Below are positions 31,256 to 40,587 of a stretch of DNA of 64,000 bases, one piece after another. Every line of letters begins with the position of its first letter. Position 1 is the first letter of the stretch. Source of the stretch: Mycolicibacterium chitae (lineage in GTDB: Bacteria > Actinomycetota > Actinomycetes > Mycobacteriales > Mycobacteriaceae). Where the stretch lies: assembly GCF_900637205.1 (NCBI RefSeq), contig NZ_LR134355.1, positions 2,914,001 to 2,978,000 of the forward strand, given 5' to 3'. The position numbers were made by a program, and so were the translations under genes. The notes beneath the pieces are model-generated. The model had not been told where the DNA came from, did not search any database, and was given only the letters and a program-made list of their open reading frames with translations.

Positions 31256-32011
31256 CTACTCCTCGTCGAGTTGCGCCGCGACGTCGTCGGGAATGTCGAT
31301 GTTGGTATAGACGTCCTGCACGTCGTCGCTGTCCTCGAGCGCGTCGATGAGCTTGAGCACCTTGCGGGCCCCCTCGAGGTCGACGGGCACGGTCACCGAC
31401 GGCTGAAAGCTGGCCTCCGCCGAGTCGTAGTCGATGCCGGCGTCCTGCAGCGCGGTGCGCACCGCGACCAGGTCACCCGGATCGGAGATGATCTCGAACG
31501 AGTCGCCGTGGTCGTTGACCTCCTCGGCGCCGGCCTCCAGGACCGCGGTCAGCACGTCGTCCTCGGACAGGTCGTTCTTCTCCAGCGTGACGACACCCTT
31601 GCGGGAGAACAGGTAGGCCACCGAACCCGGGTCGGCCATGTTGCCGCCGTTGCGGGTCATCGCGACCCGGACCTCGCCCGCGGCGCGGTTGCGGTTGTCG
31701 GTGAGGCATTCGATGAGCACGGCGACCCCGTTGGGCCCGTATCCCTCGTAGGTGATGTTCTGCCAGTCGGCGCCGCCGGCCTCTTCACCTCCGCCGCGCT
31801 TGCGCGCCCGCTCGATGTTGTCGTTGGGGACCGAGGACTTCTTGGCCTTCTGAATGGCGTCGTACAAGGTGGGGTTACCGGCCGGGTCACCACCGCCCAC
31901 TCGGGCCGCGACCTCGATGTTCTTGATCAGTTTGGCGAACATCTTGCCGCGCTTCGCGTCGACAATGGCCTTCTTGTGCTTGGTCGTGGCCCACTTTGAA
32001 TGGCCGCTCAT
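31256..32011 (-). CDS. YebC/PmpR-family regulatory protein
   Basis: 251 residues of the YebC family, starting with the diagnostic [22 protein letters not shown] and continuing through [21 protein letters not shown] and [16 protein letters not shown]. Some members regulate transcription; others act as translation factors at proline-rich stretches. In this genome region it sits upstream of ruvCAB as in other actinobacteria. Confidence 0.95.
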   Translation of the reverse strand: MSGHSKWATTKHKKAIVDAKRGKMFAKLIKNIEVAARVGGGDPAGNPTLYDAIQKAKKSSVPNDNIERARKRGGGEEAGGADWQNITYEGYGPNGVAVLIECLTDNRNRAAGEVRVAMTRNGGNMADPGSVAYLFSRKGVVTLEKNDLSEDDVLTAVLEAGAEEVNDHGDSFEIISDPGDLVAVRTALQDAGIDYDSAEASFQPSVTVPVDLEGARKVLKLIDALEDSDDVQDVYTNIDIPDDVAAQLDEE

Positions 32012-32091
32012 TCAGATTCCGCCCTCTGTCTGGTAATTCGTCGGTGGCCCAGTCTACGGGTACGCCCCGTCGCACCCGCCTGGCCAGACAA

Positions 32092-32107
32092 CTTACTCCT
32101 AAGTAAG
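32092..32107 (+). promoter_or_regulatory. Palindromic operator candidate before fadE
   Basis: CTTACTCCTAAGTAAG has perfect six-base arms around a four-base centre and ends nine bases before the ATG of the acyl-CoA dehydrogenase. Position and size fit a TetR-family operator that would block the promoter or start site. The cognate regulator is not identified. Confidence 0.5.
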
Positions 32108-32116
32108 GTAACCGCC

Positions 32117-33328
32117 ATGACCTTCTCCCTGGAGTTGCCCTCGGACCTGTTGGACGTGCAGAAATGGGTGCACGAGTTCGCCGCGGACGTGGTGCGCCCG
32201 GCCGCCGCAGAATGGGATGAGCGCGAAGAGACCCCGTGGCCGATCATCGCCGAGGCCGCCAAGATCGGCCTCTACTCGATGGAGATGTTCGCCGAACAGG
32301 CCGCCGAGCCGTCCGGGCTGGGCATGGTCACCGTCTTCGAGGAGCTGTTCTGGGGCGACGCCGGCATCGCGCTGTCCATCCTGGGTACCGGGTTGGCCGC
32401 GGCCTCACTGGCCGGCGGCGGGACCCCCGAACAGATCGGGGAATGGCTGCCGCAGATGTTCGGCACCGTCGAGGACCCGAAGGTCGCCGCCTTCTGCGCC
32501 TCGGAACCGGGCGCCGGCTCCGACGTCGGCTCGATCCTGACCCGGGCCCGCTACGACGAGGCCACCGACGAGTGGGTGCTCAACGGGACGAAGACCTGGG
32601 CCACCAACGGCGGCATCGCCGAGGTGCACATCGTCGTCGCGTCGGTGCACCCGGAGCTCGGTAGCCGCGGTCAGGCATCGTTCATCATCCCGCCCGCCAC
32701 CCCCGGGTTCAGCCAGGGCCAGAAGTTCCGCAAGCACGGCATCCGCGCCTCGCACACCGCCGAGGTGGTCCTCGACGAGGTGCGCATCCCGGGCCGGCTC
32801 ATCCTCGGCGGCAAGGACAAGTTCGACGCCCGCATCGCCAAGGCGCGCGAGGGGAAGCGGACCGCGGGACAGGCCGCGATGGCCACCTTCGAGCGCACCC
32901 GGCCCTCCGTCGGCGCGATGGCGGTCGGGGTGGCCCGGGCCGCCTACGAGTACGCCCGCGACTATGCCTGTGAGCGCGAGCAGTTCGGCCGCAAGATCGG
33001 CGACTTCCAGGCGGTGGCGTTCAAGCTGGCCGATATGAACGCCCGCATCGACGCCGCCCGCCTGCTGGTCTACCGGGCGGCCTGGATGGCCCGCAACGGC
33101 AAACCCTTCGAGAACGCCGAGGGGTCGATGGCCAAGCTGGTGGCCAGCGAGACCGCGGTCTACGTCACCGACGAGGCCATCCAGATCCTCGGCGGCAACG
33201 GCTACACCCGCGACTACCCGGTGGAGCGGATGCACCGCGACGCGAAGATCTTCACCATCTTCGAGGGCACCAGCGAGATCCAGCGTCTGGTGATGAGCCG
33301 CGCGATCACCGGGCTGCCGATCCGCTGA
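32117..33328 (+). CDS. Acyl-CoA dehydrogenase (FadE family)
   Basis: 403 residues of a classical, homotetrameric-type acyl-CoA dehydrogenase. AFCASEPGAGSDVGSI near residue 135 and NGTKTWATNGGIAEVHIVV near 158 bind FAD and substrate. The C-terminus has ILGGNGYTRDYPVERMHRDAKIFTIFEGTSEIQ split over the usual helix, with the catalytic-position Glu in EGTSEI. Start ATG 32117. Preceded by a palindrome that could be its operator. Transcribed alone, away from yebC and towards the SDR gene. Confidence 0.92.
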   Translation: MTFSLELPSDLLDVQKWVHEFAADVVRPAAAEWDEREETPWPIIAEAAKIGLYSMEMFAEQAAEPSGLGMVTVFEELFWGDAGIALSILGTGLAAASLAGGGTPEQIGEWLPQMFGTVEDPKVAAFCASEPGAGSDVGSILTRARYDEATDEWVLNGTKTWATNGGIAEVHIVVASVHPELGSRGQASFIIPPATPGFSQGQKFRKHGIRASHTAEVVLDEVRIPGRLILGGKDKFDARIAKAREGKRTAGQAAMATFERTRPSVGAMAVGVARAAYEYARDYACEREQFGRKIGDFQAVAFKLADMNARIDAARLLVYRAAWMARNGKPFENAEGSMAKLVASETAVYVTDEAIQILGGNGYTRDYPVERMHRDAKIFTIFEGTSEIQRLVMSRAITGLPIR

Positions 33329-33334
33329 CCGGGT

Positions 33335-34189
33335 TCAGCGCACCAGCGCCGCTCCCCCGTCCAGGCGAATCTGCTGGCCCGTCATGAACCGGGATTCATC
33401 GGCCAGCAGGTACAGCGCGGCGTAGGCGGTCTCCCAGGTGCTGGCCCGGCCCATCTTGAGTTTGACCACCTCGCCGTAGGCCTCGTCGACCTCGTCGGGG
33501 GTGTGCCCGAACAGTTCCTGGGAATCGTGGTTGCCCAGGGTCGAGTCGATGGGGCCCAGCATCAGCGTGTTGGCCCGCACCCCCGCGTCGGCGAACTGCA
33601 CCGCGGTGAGTTCGGTGATGTAGTTCAGCCCGCACTTGCCCAGGGCGTAAGGCATGATCCCGATGTTCAGCCCGATCTCGTTCTTCAGGCTGGCGATCGA
33701 GGAGAAGTTGACGATGCTGCCGGCGCTGGCCCCCTCGTTTTTCTGCATGCACTCGGCCGCAAAGAGATTGCAGTGGTAGGCCCCGAGCATGTTCACGTTG
33801 ATACCGCGGTTGAAGTTCTCGGTGGTCATCGAGTTGGTCCCGAGGTCGAACGGCGGGTTGACCGCGGCGCTGTAGACCATGCCGTCCACCCGGCCGCTGC
33901 GGGCCATGACGGTGTCGAAGATGTGTTGGCAGTCTTGCTTTTCGGCGACGTCGGCCTGCACCGGGTAGGCCTTGCCACCCTCGGCGATGATCAGGTTGGC
34001 GGTCTCCTGGGCGGAGTCGAAGTTGATGTCGACGGCCACCACCTCGGCGCCGTGCCGGGCGGCCAGCATCGCGGTGGCCCGGCCGTTGCCGGTGGTGTCA
34101 CCCGGCATCTGCCCGCCGCCGACGACGACCACCACCTTGCCGGACAGGCCGAAGGCGGCGCGGTCCTTGCGGGCGAAATCGGTTGTCAT
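33335..34189 (-). CDS. Short-chain dehydrogenase/reductase
   Basis: 284-residue SDR. The nucleotide site is unusual, VVVVGGGQMPGDTTGNGRA, a longer glycine loop than the standard TGxxxGIG. The catalytic Ser lies in VNFSSIASL near residue 152 and YxxxK in MPYALGKCG near 168. C-terminus GQQIRLDGG is typical. Such SDRs with an extended loop occur in mycobacterial steroid/alcohol metabolism clusters. It overlaps by ATGA the stop of a ferredoxin remnant immediately upstream, and is divergent from a TetR gene. Confidence 0.88.
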   Translation of the reverse strand: MTTDFARKDRAAFGLSGKVVVVVGGGQMPGDTTGNGRATAMLAARHGAEVVAVDINFDSAQETANLIIAEGGKAYPVQADVAEKQDCQHIFDTVMARSGRVDGMVYSAAVNPPFDLGTNSMTTENFNRGINVNMLGAYHCNLFAAECMQKNEGASAGSIVNFSSIASLKNEIGLNIGIMPYALGKCGLNYITELTAVQFADAGVRANTLMLGPIDSTLGNHDSQELFGHTPDEVDEAYGEVVKLKMGRASTWETAYAALYLLADESRFMTGQQIRLDGGAALVR

Positions 34190-34272
34190 GATTCTTCTTT
34201 CAGGTTGATGGCCCGTTCCGGGCAGCTGGCTGCGGCCTCGGTGACCGCTTCGGTGAGTTCGGCAGGGACCGG
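34186..34272 (-). pseudogene. Ferredoxin C-terminal remnant
   Basis: Twenty-eight codons upstream of and overlapping the SDR gene read PVPAELTEAVTEAAASCPER then AINLKEES and stop. This is the C-terminal half of a mycobacterial 3Fe-4S ferredoxin, including the last cluster cysteine (CPERAI). The N-terminal part with the other cluster cysteines is gone: the frame runs into AT-rich DNA and meets a stop at 34297-34299. The ATGA overlap with the SDR start shows that the two genes were once coupled. Confidence 0.7.
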
Positions 34273-34308
34273 TCTAAAAACTAACCAAACGTATAGCTAG
34301 TTACAGAC

Positions 34309-34337
34309 CAATCGTACAGCTCTATACTGTACGAATG
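34309..34337 (+). promoter_or_regulatory. TetR operator candidate in SDR/TetR divergon
   Basis: CAATCGTACAG and CTGTACGAATG form 11-base arms with one mismatched pair around a seven-base spacer (CTCTATA). The palindrome lies in the 183-base gap between the minus-strand SDR gene and the plus-strand TetR gene, 36 bases before the TetR start, as expected for an autoregulated divergent operator. Confidence 0.7.
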
Positions 34338-34372
34338 GTCAGTGCGCCGGGGATTGTTAGCAGCACTACATT

Positions 34373-34954
34373 ATGGGCGGCCCTGTGAGTCGGCCGGTCG
34401 AGGGCACTCGACAGCGACTCCTGACCGCCGCCGTGGAGTCGTTCCACCGGCACAGCGTCGCCGGCACCTCGCTACAGATGATCTCCGATGACCTGGGCCT
34501 CACGAAATCTGCTATCTACCACCACTTCCGGACCCGTGACGAGCTCCTCGAGGCCATCCTGGAACCGGTCATGGCCGATCTCGCCCGACTCGTGGCCGCC
34601 GCCGAATCGGTGCGCGGCGCGCGCGCCCGGGCCGACGCCATGCTGACCGGCTTTGCGGCGCTGGCGGTGACCCGCCGCACCCTGATCCCGGTCCTCACCG
34701 GGGATCCCGGCGTCGCTGACTTCCTGCGCGGCCGGCCGGACTGGAGCGCGCTGGTGCAGCGTCAACTGGCGCTGCTCGCCGACGTCGAACCGGGCTTGGG
34801 CGGTCAGGTCAAGGCGGCCGTGGTGATGGCCGGCATCTCCGCCGCCGTCGGGGTGGACTACCCCGAAGCCGGGGACGATCTCGCCCGGGTACAGGACGAG
34901 TTGGTCACCGCGGGCCGGCGCACCCTGGGGTTGCGCGCACCGCGCGAGACCTGA
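34373..34954 (+). CDS. TetR-family transcriptional regulator
   Basis: 193 residues. N-terminal helix-turn-helix: RQRLLTAAVESFHRHSVAGT, then MISDDLGLTKSAIYHHFRTRDELLEAIL around residues 35-65, the standard TetR DNA-binding domain. The C-terminal ligand domain is Ala/Leu rich and unassignable. Start ATG 34373; GTG 34385 is an alternative. It is divergent from the SDR gene and probably represses it and itself through the 29-bp palindrome between them. Confidence 0.88.
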   Translation: MGGPVSRPVEGTRQRLLTAAVESFHRHSVAGTSLQMISDDLGLTKSAIYHHFRTRDELLEAILEPVMADLARLVAAAESVRGARARADAMLTGFAALAVTRRTLIPVLTGDPGVADFLRGRPDWSALVQRQLALLADVEPGLGGQVKAAVVMAGISAAVGVDYPEAGDDLARVQDELVTAGRRTLGLRAPRET

Positions 34955-34955
34955 G

Positions 34956-35543
34956 TCAGGACAGCGAGTTGACGAACATCTTGTGCACCCGGCGGTCGCC
35001 CGTCATCTCCGGATGGAACGAGGTGGCCAACATGCGCCCCTGCCGGACCGCCACGATGTGTTCCCCGGCGGTGGCCAACACCTCGACGTCGTCGCCGACC
35101 CGCTCGACCCAGGGCGCCCGGATGAACACCGCGTGCACCGGGCCGTCGATTCCGGTGAACTCCAGATCCTCCTCGAACGAGTCGACCTGGCGGCCAAAGG
35201 CGTTGCGGCGCACCGCCATATCGATCGCCCCCAACGGCTCGGCCGCGCGCCCCGGCACGCCGGCGTCCAGGATCTGCGAGGCCAGCAGGATCATCCCGGC
35301 GCACGACCCGTAAGCAGGCATGCCATCGGCCAACCGGGCCCGCAGCGGTTCGAGCAGGTCGAACTCGCGCAGCAGATGGCTCATGGCGGTGGACTCGCCA
35401 CCGGGGATCACCAAGGCGTCGACGGCGTCGAGTTCGGCGCGGCGGCGCACCGTGGACGCGTCGGCGCCGGCCTCGCGCAGCGCGGCGAGGTGTTCGCGGG
35501 TGTCGCCCTGCAGCGCGAGCACCCCGACCCGGGGCGCGCTCAC
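34956..35543 (-). CDS. pdxT: Pyridoxal 5'-phosphate synthase glutaminase subunit
   Basis: 195 residues, GTG start overlapping the tesB stop (GTGA). Class I glutamine amidotransferase: [29 protein letters not shown] near residue 47, nucleophile Cys in [10 protein letters not shown] near 80 and His-Glu in SFHPEMTGD near 175. It releases ammonia from glutamine for PdxS. Its partner gene pdxS is upstream in the same minus-strand operon, with tesB between them. Confidence 0.95.
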   Translation of the reverse strand: MSAPRVGVLALQGDTREHLAALREAGADASTVRRRAELDAVDALVIPGGESTAMSHLLREFDLLEPLRARLADGMPAYGSCAGMILLASQILDAGVPGRAAEPLGAIDMAVRRNAFGRQVDSFEEDLEFTGIDGPVHAVFIRAPWVERVGDDVEVLATAGEHIVAVRQGRMLATSFHPEMTGDRRVHKMFVNSLS

Positions 35544-36394
35544 TTCGCGGGCTTCGCCGCGGCGGCGTCGTCGCGCCGGTAGCGGGTCAGGCCCTCCTGC
35601 ATCACCGCGGCCACCATCTCGCCGTAGCGGTTGAACAGCTTGCCCTGGGTCAGCGCGCGCCCGCCGCAGGCCGACGGCGACGACTGGTCGTAGAGCAGCC
35701 ACTCGTCGGCGCGGAACGGCCGCATGAACCACATGGCGTGATCGAGCGAGGCCACCATCAGGTGCTTGCGTTCGTCGAGGTGTTTGACCTGCGCGGAGCC
35801 CAGCAGGGTCAGGTCACTCATGTAGGCCAGCGCGCAGATGTGCAGCACCGGGTCGTCGGGCAGCGGGTCGCGGTGTCGGAACCACACCTGCTGCTGGGAG
35901 GCCTTGCCGTCGCGGGCGGTCAACTCGTCGCGCGGAACGATCCGCACATCCCACTCGTCGAACTGCGCGAAGCCGGCGTCGTCGAAGTGCCCGCCGGAGC
36001 GGAAGCCCGGCAGATCCTCGGGACCCGGGGCGAACGGCATGGCGTCCTGGTGCTCGATGCCGCTCTGATCGGTCTGGAACGACGCCGACATCGAGAAGAT
36101 GGTCTGCCCGTGCTGGATGGCGCTGACCCGGCGGGTGCAGAACGATCCGCCGTCGCGGATGCGCTCCACGAGGTACACCGACGGGGCGCGGGCATCGCCC
36201 GGCCGCAGGAAGTAGCCGTGCAGCGAATGCACCAAAAACTCGGGGTCCACCGTGCGCACGGCAGACACCAACGACTGGCCCGCGACGTGGCCACCGAAAG
36301 TCCGTTGCAGAAACCCGGATTCGGGGCTGAACACCCCGCCCCGGTAAATGTCGACCTCGAGTTGTTCGAGATCGAGGATCTCCTCGATCGCCAT
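35540..36394 (-). CDS. tesB: Acyl-CoA thioesterase II
   Basis: 284-residue double-hotdog thioesterase that hydrolyses acyl-Co[18 protein letters not shown] near residue 30, [11 protein letters not shown] near 55, the N-terminal-repeat [20 protein letters not shown], and [20 protein letters not shown] with the catalytic Asp of the second repeat near 213. Lies between pdxS and pdxT, as in M. tuberculosis; its relation to PLP synthesis is unclear. Confidence 0.94.
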   Translation of the reverse strand: MAIEEILDLEQLEVDIYRGGVFSPESGFLQRTFGGHVAGQSLVSAVRTVDPEFLVHSLHGYFLRPGDARAPSVYLVERIRDGGSFCTRRVSAIQHGQTIFSMSASFQTDQSGIEHQDAMPFAPGPEDLPGFRSGGHFDDAGFAQFDEWDVRIVPRDELTARDGKASQQQVWFRHRDPLPDDPVLHICALAYMSDLTLLGSAQVKHLDERKHLMVASLDHAMWFMRPFRADEWLLYDQSSPSACGGRALTQGKLFNRYGEMVAAVMQEGLTRYRRDDAAAAKPAK

Positions 36395-36405
36395 CGGCGC
36401 CGCGG

Positions 36406-37338
36406 CTACCAGCCGCGTTCGGCGAGCCGGTGCGGCTGCGCGATGTCCTCGACGTTGATACCGACCATGGCTTCGCCCAGGCCGCGCGACACCCGCGCGA
36501 GCACGTCGGGATCGTCGTAGAAGGTGGTGGCCTTGACGATCGCCGCCGCGCGGGTGGCCGGATCACCGGACTTGAAGATGCCCGACCCGACGAACACCCC
36601 CTCGGCGCCGAGCTGCATCATCATCGCCGCATCCGCCGGGGTCGCGATGCCGCCGGCGGTGAACAGCGTGACGGGCAACTTGCCGGCGCGGGCCACCTCG
36701 GCGACCAGCTCATAGGGCGCCTGCAGCTCCTTGGCCGCCACATACAGCTCATCGGGCGACAGCGACGACAGCCGCCGGATCTCACCGGCGATGGTGCGCA
36801 TGTGGGTGGTGGCGTTGGAGACATCACCGGTGCCGGCCTCACCCTTGGAGCGAATCATCGCCGCCCCCTCGGTGATCCGCCGCAGCGCCTCCCCCAGGTT
36901 CGTCGCACCGCACACGAACGGCACGGTGAAATTCCACTTGTCGATGTGGTGGGTGTAGTCGGCCGGGGTCAGCACCTCGGACTCGTCGATGTAATCGACC
37001 CCGAGGCTCTGCAAAATCTGCGCCTCGACAAAATGACCGATGCGGACCTTGGCCATCACCGGGATGGTGACCGCCGCGACGATGCCCTCGATCATGTCCG
37101 GGTCGCTCATCCGCGACACCCCGCCCTGGGCACGAATATCGGCGGGGACCCGCTCGAGGGCCATCACCGCCACCGCGCCGGCGCCCTCGGCGATCCGGGC
37201 CTGCTCCGGGGTGACGACGTCCATGATGACGCCACCCTTGAGCATCTCCGCCATGCCGCGCTTGACGCGGGCGGTTCCGGTCTGGCCGCTGGCGGCCGAC
37301 CCGTTGGTGTGAGCGACCTGGCCTTCTCGGCTGTCCAC
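36406..37338 (-). CDS. pdxS: Pyridoxal 5'-phosphate synthase PdxS
   Basis: 310-residue TIM-barrel synthase that builds PLP from ribose 5-phosphate, glyceraldehyde 3-phosphate and ammonia. Near-invariant segments are [17 protein letters not shown], the first catalytic Lys in [33 protein letters not shown] and [16 protein letters not shown]. The first 25 residues are variable; a GTG at about 37314 could be the real start. First gene of pdxS-tesB-pdxT. Confidence 0.96.
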   Translation of the reverse strand: MDSREGQVAHTNGSAASGQTGTARVKRGMAEMLKGGVIMDVVTPEQARIAEGAGAVAVMALERVPADIRAQGGVSRMSDPDMIEGIVAAVTIPVMAKVRIGHFVEAQILQSLGVDYIDESEVLTPADYTHHIDKWNFTVPFVCGATNLGEALRRITEGAAMIRSKGEAGTGDVSNATTHMRTIAGEIRRLSSLSPDELYVAAKELQAPYELVAEVARAGKLPVTLFTAGGIATPADAAMMMQLGAEGVFVGSGIFKSGDPATRAAAIVKATTFYDDPDVLARVSRGLGEAMVGINVEDIAQPHRLAERGW

Positions 37339-37409
37339 TGGTCTCGTCTCCCTCGATTGGTCCTTGATCGAGTCTAATGCTGATCGGCAAGCCGAAATCC
37401 CACGGCCGA

Positions 37410-38462
37410 TCAGTGGATGGCGCGCAGCCGGTGCTCCGCCGGTTCGGTGTCCGCCGCGCCGGAGTGCGCACCGGTCCTCGCGACGTCATTCGCGCTGGCC
37501 AACAACTCCCCGAGCTGCGTCGGGTACACCGACTCCCCGGCCGCGACGAGCTCGGCGATATGCGCAGCATCACACCACCGGTGCCCGAGGATGTAACGGT
37601 GCTCGAGGTCGGTGCGGCCGGCCGTCGAGGGTTCGAAGCGCCGGGTCCGGTGCACGAAGAAGTACTCCTGGCTGCGGACCACCGCGCCGTTGAAGTCGAT
37701 CATCGCGTCGCGGCGCCACACGGGCCCGACCATCTCGGCCGGCGGCACCCGCAGTCCCGTTTCCTCGGTCAGTTCCCGCACCGCGGCCTGGACCAGCCGT
37801 TCCCCGGGCCGCGCCTGCCCGCCGATGGTGAACCAGAAGCGCCGGGCGGACCCGTCGGTGATCGCCGGGTCGACACCGCAGAGCAACAACACGCTGCCGC
37901 CCTCGTCGAGCAGCACCACCCGCGCCGAGCTGCGGACGGTGGCCTCCCCGGCCGGCGGGCCGATCTCGGCGCGCTCGGCGATCTCGAAGTACCCCGGCAA
38001 CGGGGCGTGCCCGCCGAGGCGCAGCAACCGGACCACCGGGCGTTCCCGCAGCGCCAGGGTGTCGCGCACCGCGTCGTTGTGGAAGCGCCGGGCCAACAGC
38101 ACCCGGGCCTCGACGTCGGCCAACTCGGCCACCAGGGCGGTCGGCAGCCGGGCGATGTCGACGGCGGCCAACGCGGCCGACAGCTCGTTCTCGGCGGCCT
38201 CCCGGGTCGAGCGCGGCGCCCGTTCGGCGGCGTCGGCCAGGGCGACCAGCCGCGTACTGTCCCCGACGGTGTCGCTGGCGCTGCCCGCGACGGCCCGGGC
38301 GACGACGGCGCGCCGGCCCAGCGCGGCGTCGAGCACCTGCCAGGACAGGTCGTAACGCACGTGCAGGCGGTCCAGCCGGTTGGCGGTCTGGTAGGCCCAC
38401 CCGCCGATCAACGCGACGGCGAGCACGGCCACCACGACCGCGAGCACCAGCCACAGCGTCAC
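37410..38462 (-). CDS. Membrane-anchored Nudix hydrolase
   Basis: 350 residues, GTG start overlapping the pimA stop. One N-terminal membrane helix ([22 protein letters not shown]), a helical linker domain of about 130 residues, then a Nudix domain with the box [20 protein letters not shown] followed by ETGLRVPP near residues 218-245 (GX5EX7REUXEEXGU satisfied). Substrate unknown. It is the last gene of the thrS-HIT-pgsA-patA-pimA cluster, as in M. tuberculosis (Rv2609c position). Confidence 0.88.
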   Translation of the reverse strand: MTLWLVLAVVVAVLAVALIGGWAYQTANRLDRLHVRYDLSWQVLDAALGRRAVVARAVAGSASDTVGDSTRLVALADAAERAPRSTREAAENELSAALAAVDIARLPTALVAELADVEARVLLARRFHNDAVRDTLALRERPVVRLLRLGGHAPLPGYFEIAERAEIGPPAGEATVRSSARVVLLDEGGSVLLLCGVDPAITDGSARRFWFTIGGQARPGERLVQAAVRELTEETGLRVPPAEMVGPVWRRDAMIDFNGAVVRSQEYFFVHRTRRFEPSTAGRTDLEHRYILGHRWCDAAHIAELVAAGESVYPTQLGELLASANDVARTGAHSGAADTEPAEHRLRAIH

Positions 38463-39619
38463 CGCCGGCCCCCGGACAGCTCGCTGCGGCCGGCGGCACC
38501 GGAGACCCCGACCTTGATGCCGGGGCCGGCCACCGTCTCGTAGACCCGCATGATCTGCCGGGAAACCTCCGACCAGTCGTAGCGCTGCACCGCGTCGTCG
38601 GCGGCGGCGACCAGCCGCGCACGCTCGGCGGAGTCGTCCAGCACCTCGATCAGCGCGGCCGCCAGCGCCGCGGAGTCGTCGACCGGAACCAGCCGTCCCG
38701 CGCGGCCGTCGACCAGCACGCGCCGGAAGGCGTCCAGGTCGCTGGCGACCACCGCGGTGTGGGCGGCCATCGCCTCCACCAACACAATGCCGAAGCTCTC
38801 CCCGCCGGTGTTGGGTGCGCAGTACACGTCGGCGCTGCGCAACGCGCTGGCCTTCTCCACGTCGTCGACCTGCCCGAGGAAGCGCAGGTGCTTGGCCAAT
38901 TTACCTGCCGCGCCGCGCAATTCGTCCTCGTCGCCGCGGCCGACGATGAGGATCTCCAGCTCGGGGAACCGGTCGACCAGCGCCGGCAGCGCACGCAGCA
39001 ACACCGCCATGCCCTTGCGCGGTTCGTCGAAGCGGCCGAGGAACAGCACCGATTTGCCCGGCCGCGGATAGCCGGGCATCGGGACGGCGTCGGAGAAGGC
39101 GGTCACGTCGACGCCGTTGGGGATCTCGACCGCGTCGGAGCCCAACGCCTCCATCTGCCAGCGGCGCGCCAGATCCGACACGGCGATCCGGCCGACGATC
39201 TTCTCGTGATAGGGCCGCAGGATGCCCTGGAACACCGACAGCGTCAGCGATTTCGTGGTCGAGGTGTGGAAGGTGGCCACGATGGGTCCCTCGGCGGCCT
39301 GCAGCGCGAGCATCGACAGGCTCGGGGCATTGGGTTCGTGCAGGTGCAGCACGTCGAAATCGCCCTCGGCGAGCCATTTCTTGACCTTGCGGTGGGTGGC
39401 CGGGCCGAACCGCAGCCGGGCCACCGAACCGTTGTAGGGAATGGGCACCGCCTTGCCGCCGGAGACCACGTAGTCCGGCAGCGTCACATCGCTCGACGAC
39501 GGCGCCAGCACGCTGACCTCGTGCCCCTGGGCGCGCATCACCTCGGCGAGTTGCAGCACATGCGATTGCACCCCGCCCGGGACATCGAATGAGTAGGGAC
39601 ACACCATTCCGATGCGCAT
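38459..39619 (-). CDS. pimA: Phosphatidyl-myo-inositol mannosyltransferase PimA
   Basis: 386-residue GT-B, GT4-family glycosyltransferase, transferring mannose from GDP-mannose to position 2 of phosphatidylinositol. N-terminal lipid-binding half: RIGMVCPYSFDVPGGVQSHV with the glycine-rich loop, and ATFHTSTTKSLTL with the conserved His. C-terminal nucleotide-sugar half: EIPNGVDVTAF, VLFLGRFDEPRKGM and the E(x7)E region GGESFGIVLVEAMAA near residue 275. Start ATG overlaps patA stop by one base (TGATG). Confidence 0.96.
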   Translation of the reverse strand: MRIGMVCPYSFDVPGGVQSHVLQLAEVMRAQGHEVSVLAPSSSDVTLPDYVVSGGKAVPIPYNGSVARLRFGPATHRKVKKWLAEGDFDVLHLHEPNAPSLSMLALQAAEGPIVATFHTSTTKSLTLSVFQGILRPYHEKIVGRIAVSDLARRWQMEALGSDAVEIPNGVDVTAFSDAVPMPGYPRPGKSVLFLGRFDEPRKGMAVLLRALPALVDRFPELEILIVGRGDEDELRGAAGKLAKHLRFLGQVDDVEKASALRSADVYCAPNTGGESFGIVLVEAMAAHTAVVASDLDAFRRVLVDGRAGRLVPVDDSAALAAALIEVLDDSAERARLVAAADDAVQRYDWSEVSRQIMRVYETVAGPGIKVGVSGAAGRSELSGGRR

Positions 39620-40587
39620 CAACGCTCCCCCGCGTCGTCCAGTCGTGCTCGTCGTTCGTCGGACAGATCGGCTATCCACTGCGGCTGCAGCATGTGCCAG
39701 TCTGCGGGATGCGCCGCGATCCCGGCGGCGAAGCGGTCGGCGAGTTGCTGGGCGATGGTGGTGATGTCCCCGGAACTGACGTCGACGGGCCCGGACACCT
39801 CGAATCGCCAGTCCTCGGGCTCGTTCCACAGATGCGCCGTCAACAGCGTGGCGCCCGTCTCGAGCGCCAGCCGCGCGGGGCCGGCGGGCAGCCGCGTCGC
39901 CTCGCCGAACATGTCCACCTGTACACCGCTGCGGGTCAGGTCGCGGTCGGCCATCAGGCAGATCATCCCGTTGGCGCGCAACCGCTCGCAGAGCACCTCG
40001 AAGGTCGGACGCTCCCCGCCGGTCAGCGGCAGGATCTCGAACCCGAGGGTCTCGCGGTAGTCGATGAAGCGCTGGTACAGCGACTCGGGCTTGAGCCGCT
40101 CGGCGACGGTGGTGAGCTTGCCGTAGTGCTGGACGAACCACACCCCGGCCATGTCCCAGTTGCCGCTGTGCGGCAACGCGACGATGGTGCCGCGCCCCGC
40201 GGCCATGCCGGCCTCGAGATGCTCGCGGCCGTGCAGGCACGGGTCGAGGCGCTCACCGAGCTTCTGCAGGTCCATCGACGGCAGCCGGAACGCCTCGCGC
40301 CAGTAGCGGGCGTAGGAGGCCAGCGCCGCGCGGATCAGCGAGTTGGGCACCTCGGCGGGCGGCACACCCAGCACCCGCGACAGGTTCTTGCGCAGCTGCT
40401 CGGGACCGCCGGACCGCGACGCGTACAACGCCCCGGCGTCAAAGGCGTTGCGGGCAAGGGTCTCCGGCATGGCGCGCACCAGCCGCCAACCCGCCGCGTA
40501 ACCCCAGTCCGACAATTGGCCGCTGAACGGCGTGGTCAGACCCCGCACCCTGGGCACCCCCGGCAGGCCCGACGTGGGGGTCGACAT
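39619..40587 (-). CDS. patA: PIM acyltransferase PatA
   Basis: 322-residue lipid A/PIM-type acyltransferase (LPLAT superfamily) that palmitoylates the mannose added by PimA. HX4D catalytic motif is PHSGNWD near residue 140, and MADRDLTRSGVQVDMFG follows near 220 (substrate pocket). The fold and membrane association fit the inner face of the membrane. Overlaps pgsA and pimA by one base each, so it is tightly coupled to the pathway. Confidence 0.95.
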   Translation of the reverse strand: MSTPTSGLPGVPRVRGLTTPFSGQLSDWGYAAGWRLVRAMPETLARNAFDAGALYASRSGGPEQLRKNLSRVLGVPPAEVPNSLIRAALASYARYWREAFRLPSMDLQKLGERLDPCLHGREHLEAGMAAGRGTIVALPHSGNWDMAGVWFVQHYGKLTTVAERLKPESLYQRFIDYRETLGFEILPLTGGERPTFEVLCERLRANGMICLMADRDLTRSGVQVDMFGEATRLPAGPARLALETGATLLTAHLWNEPEDWRFEVSGPVDVSSGDITTIAQQLADRFAAGIAAHPADWHMLQPQWIADLSDERRARLDDAGER

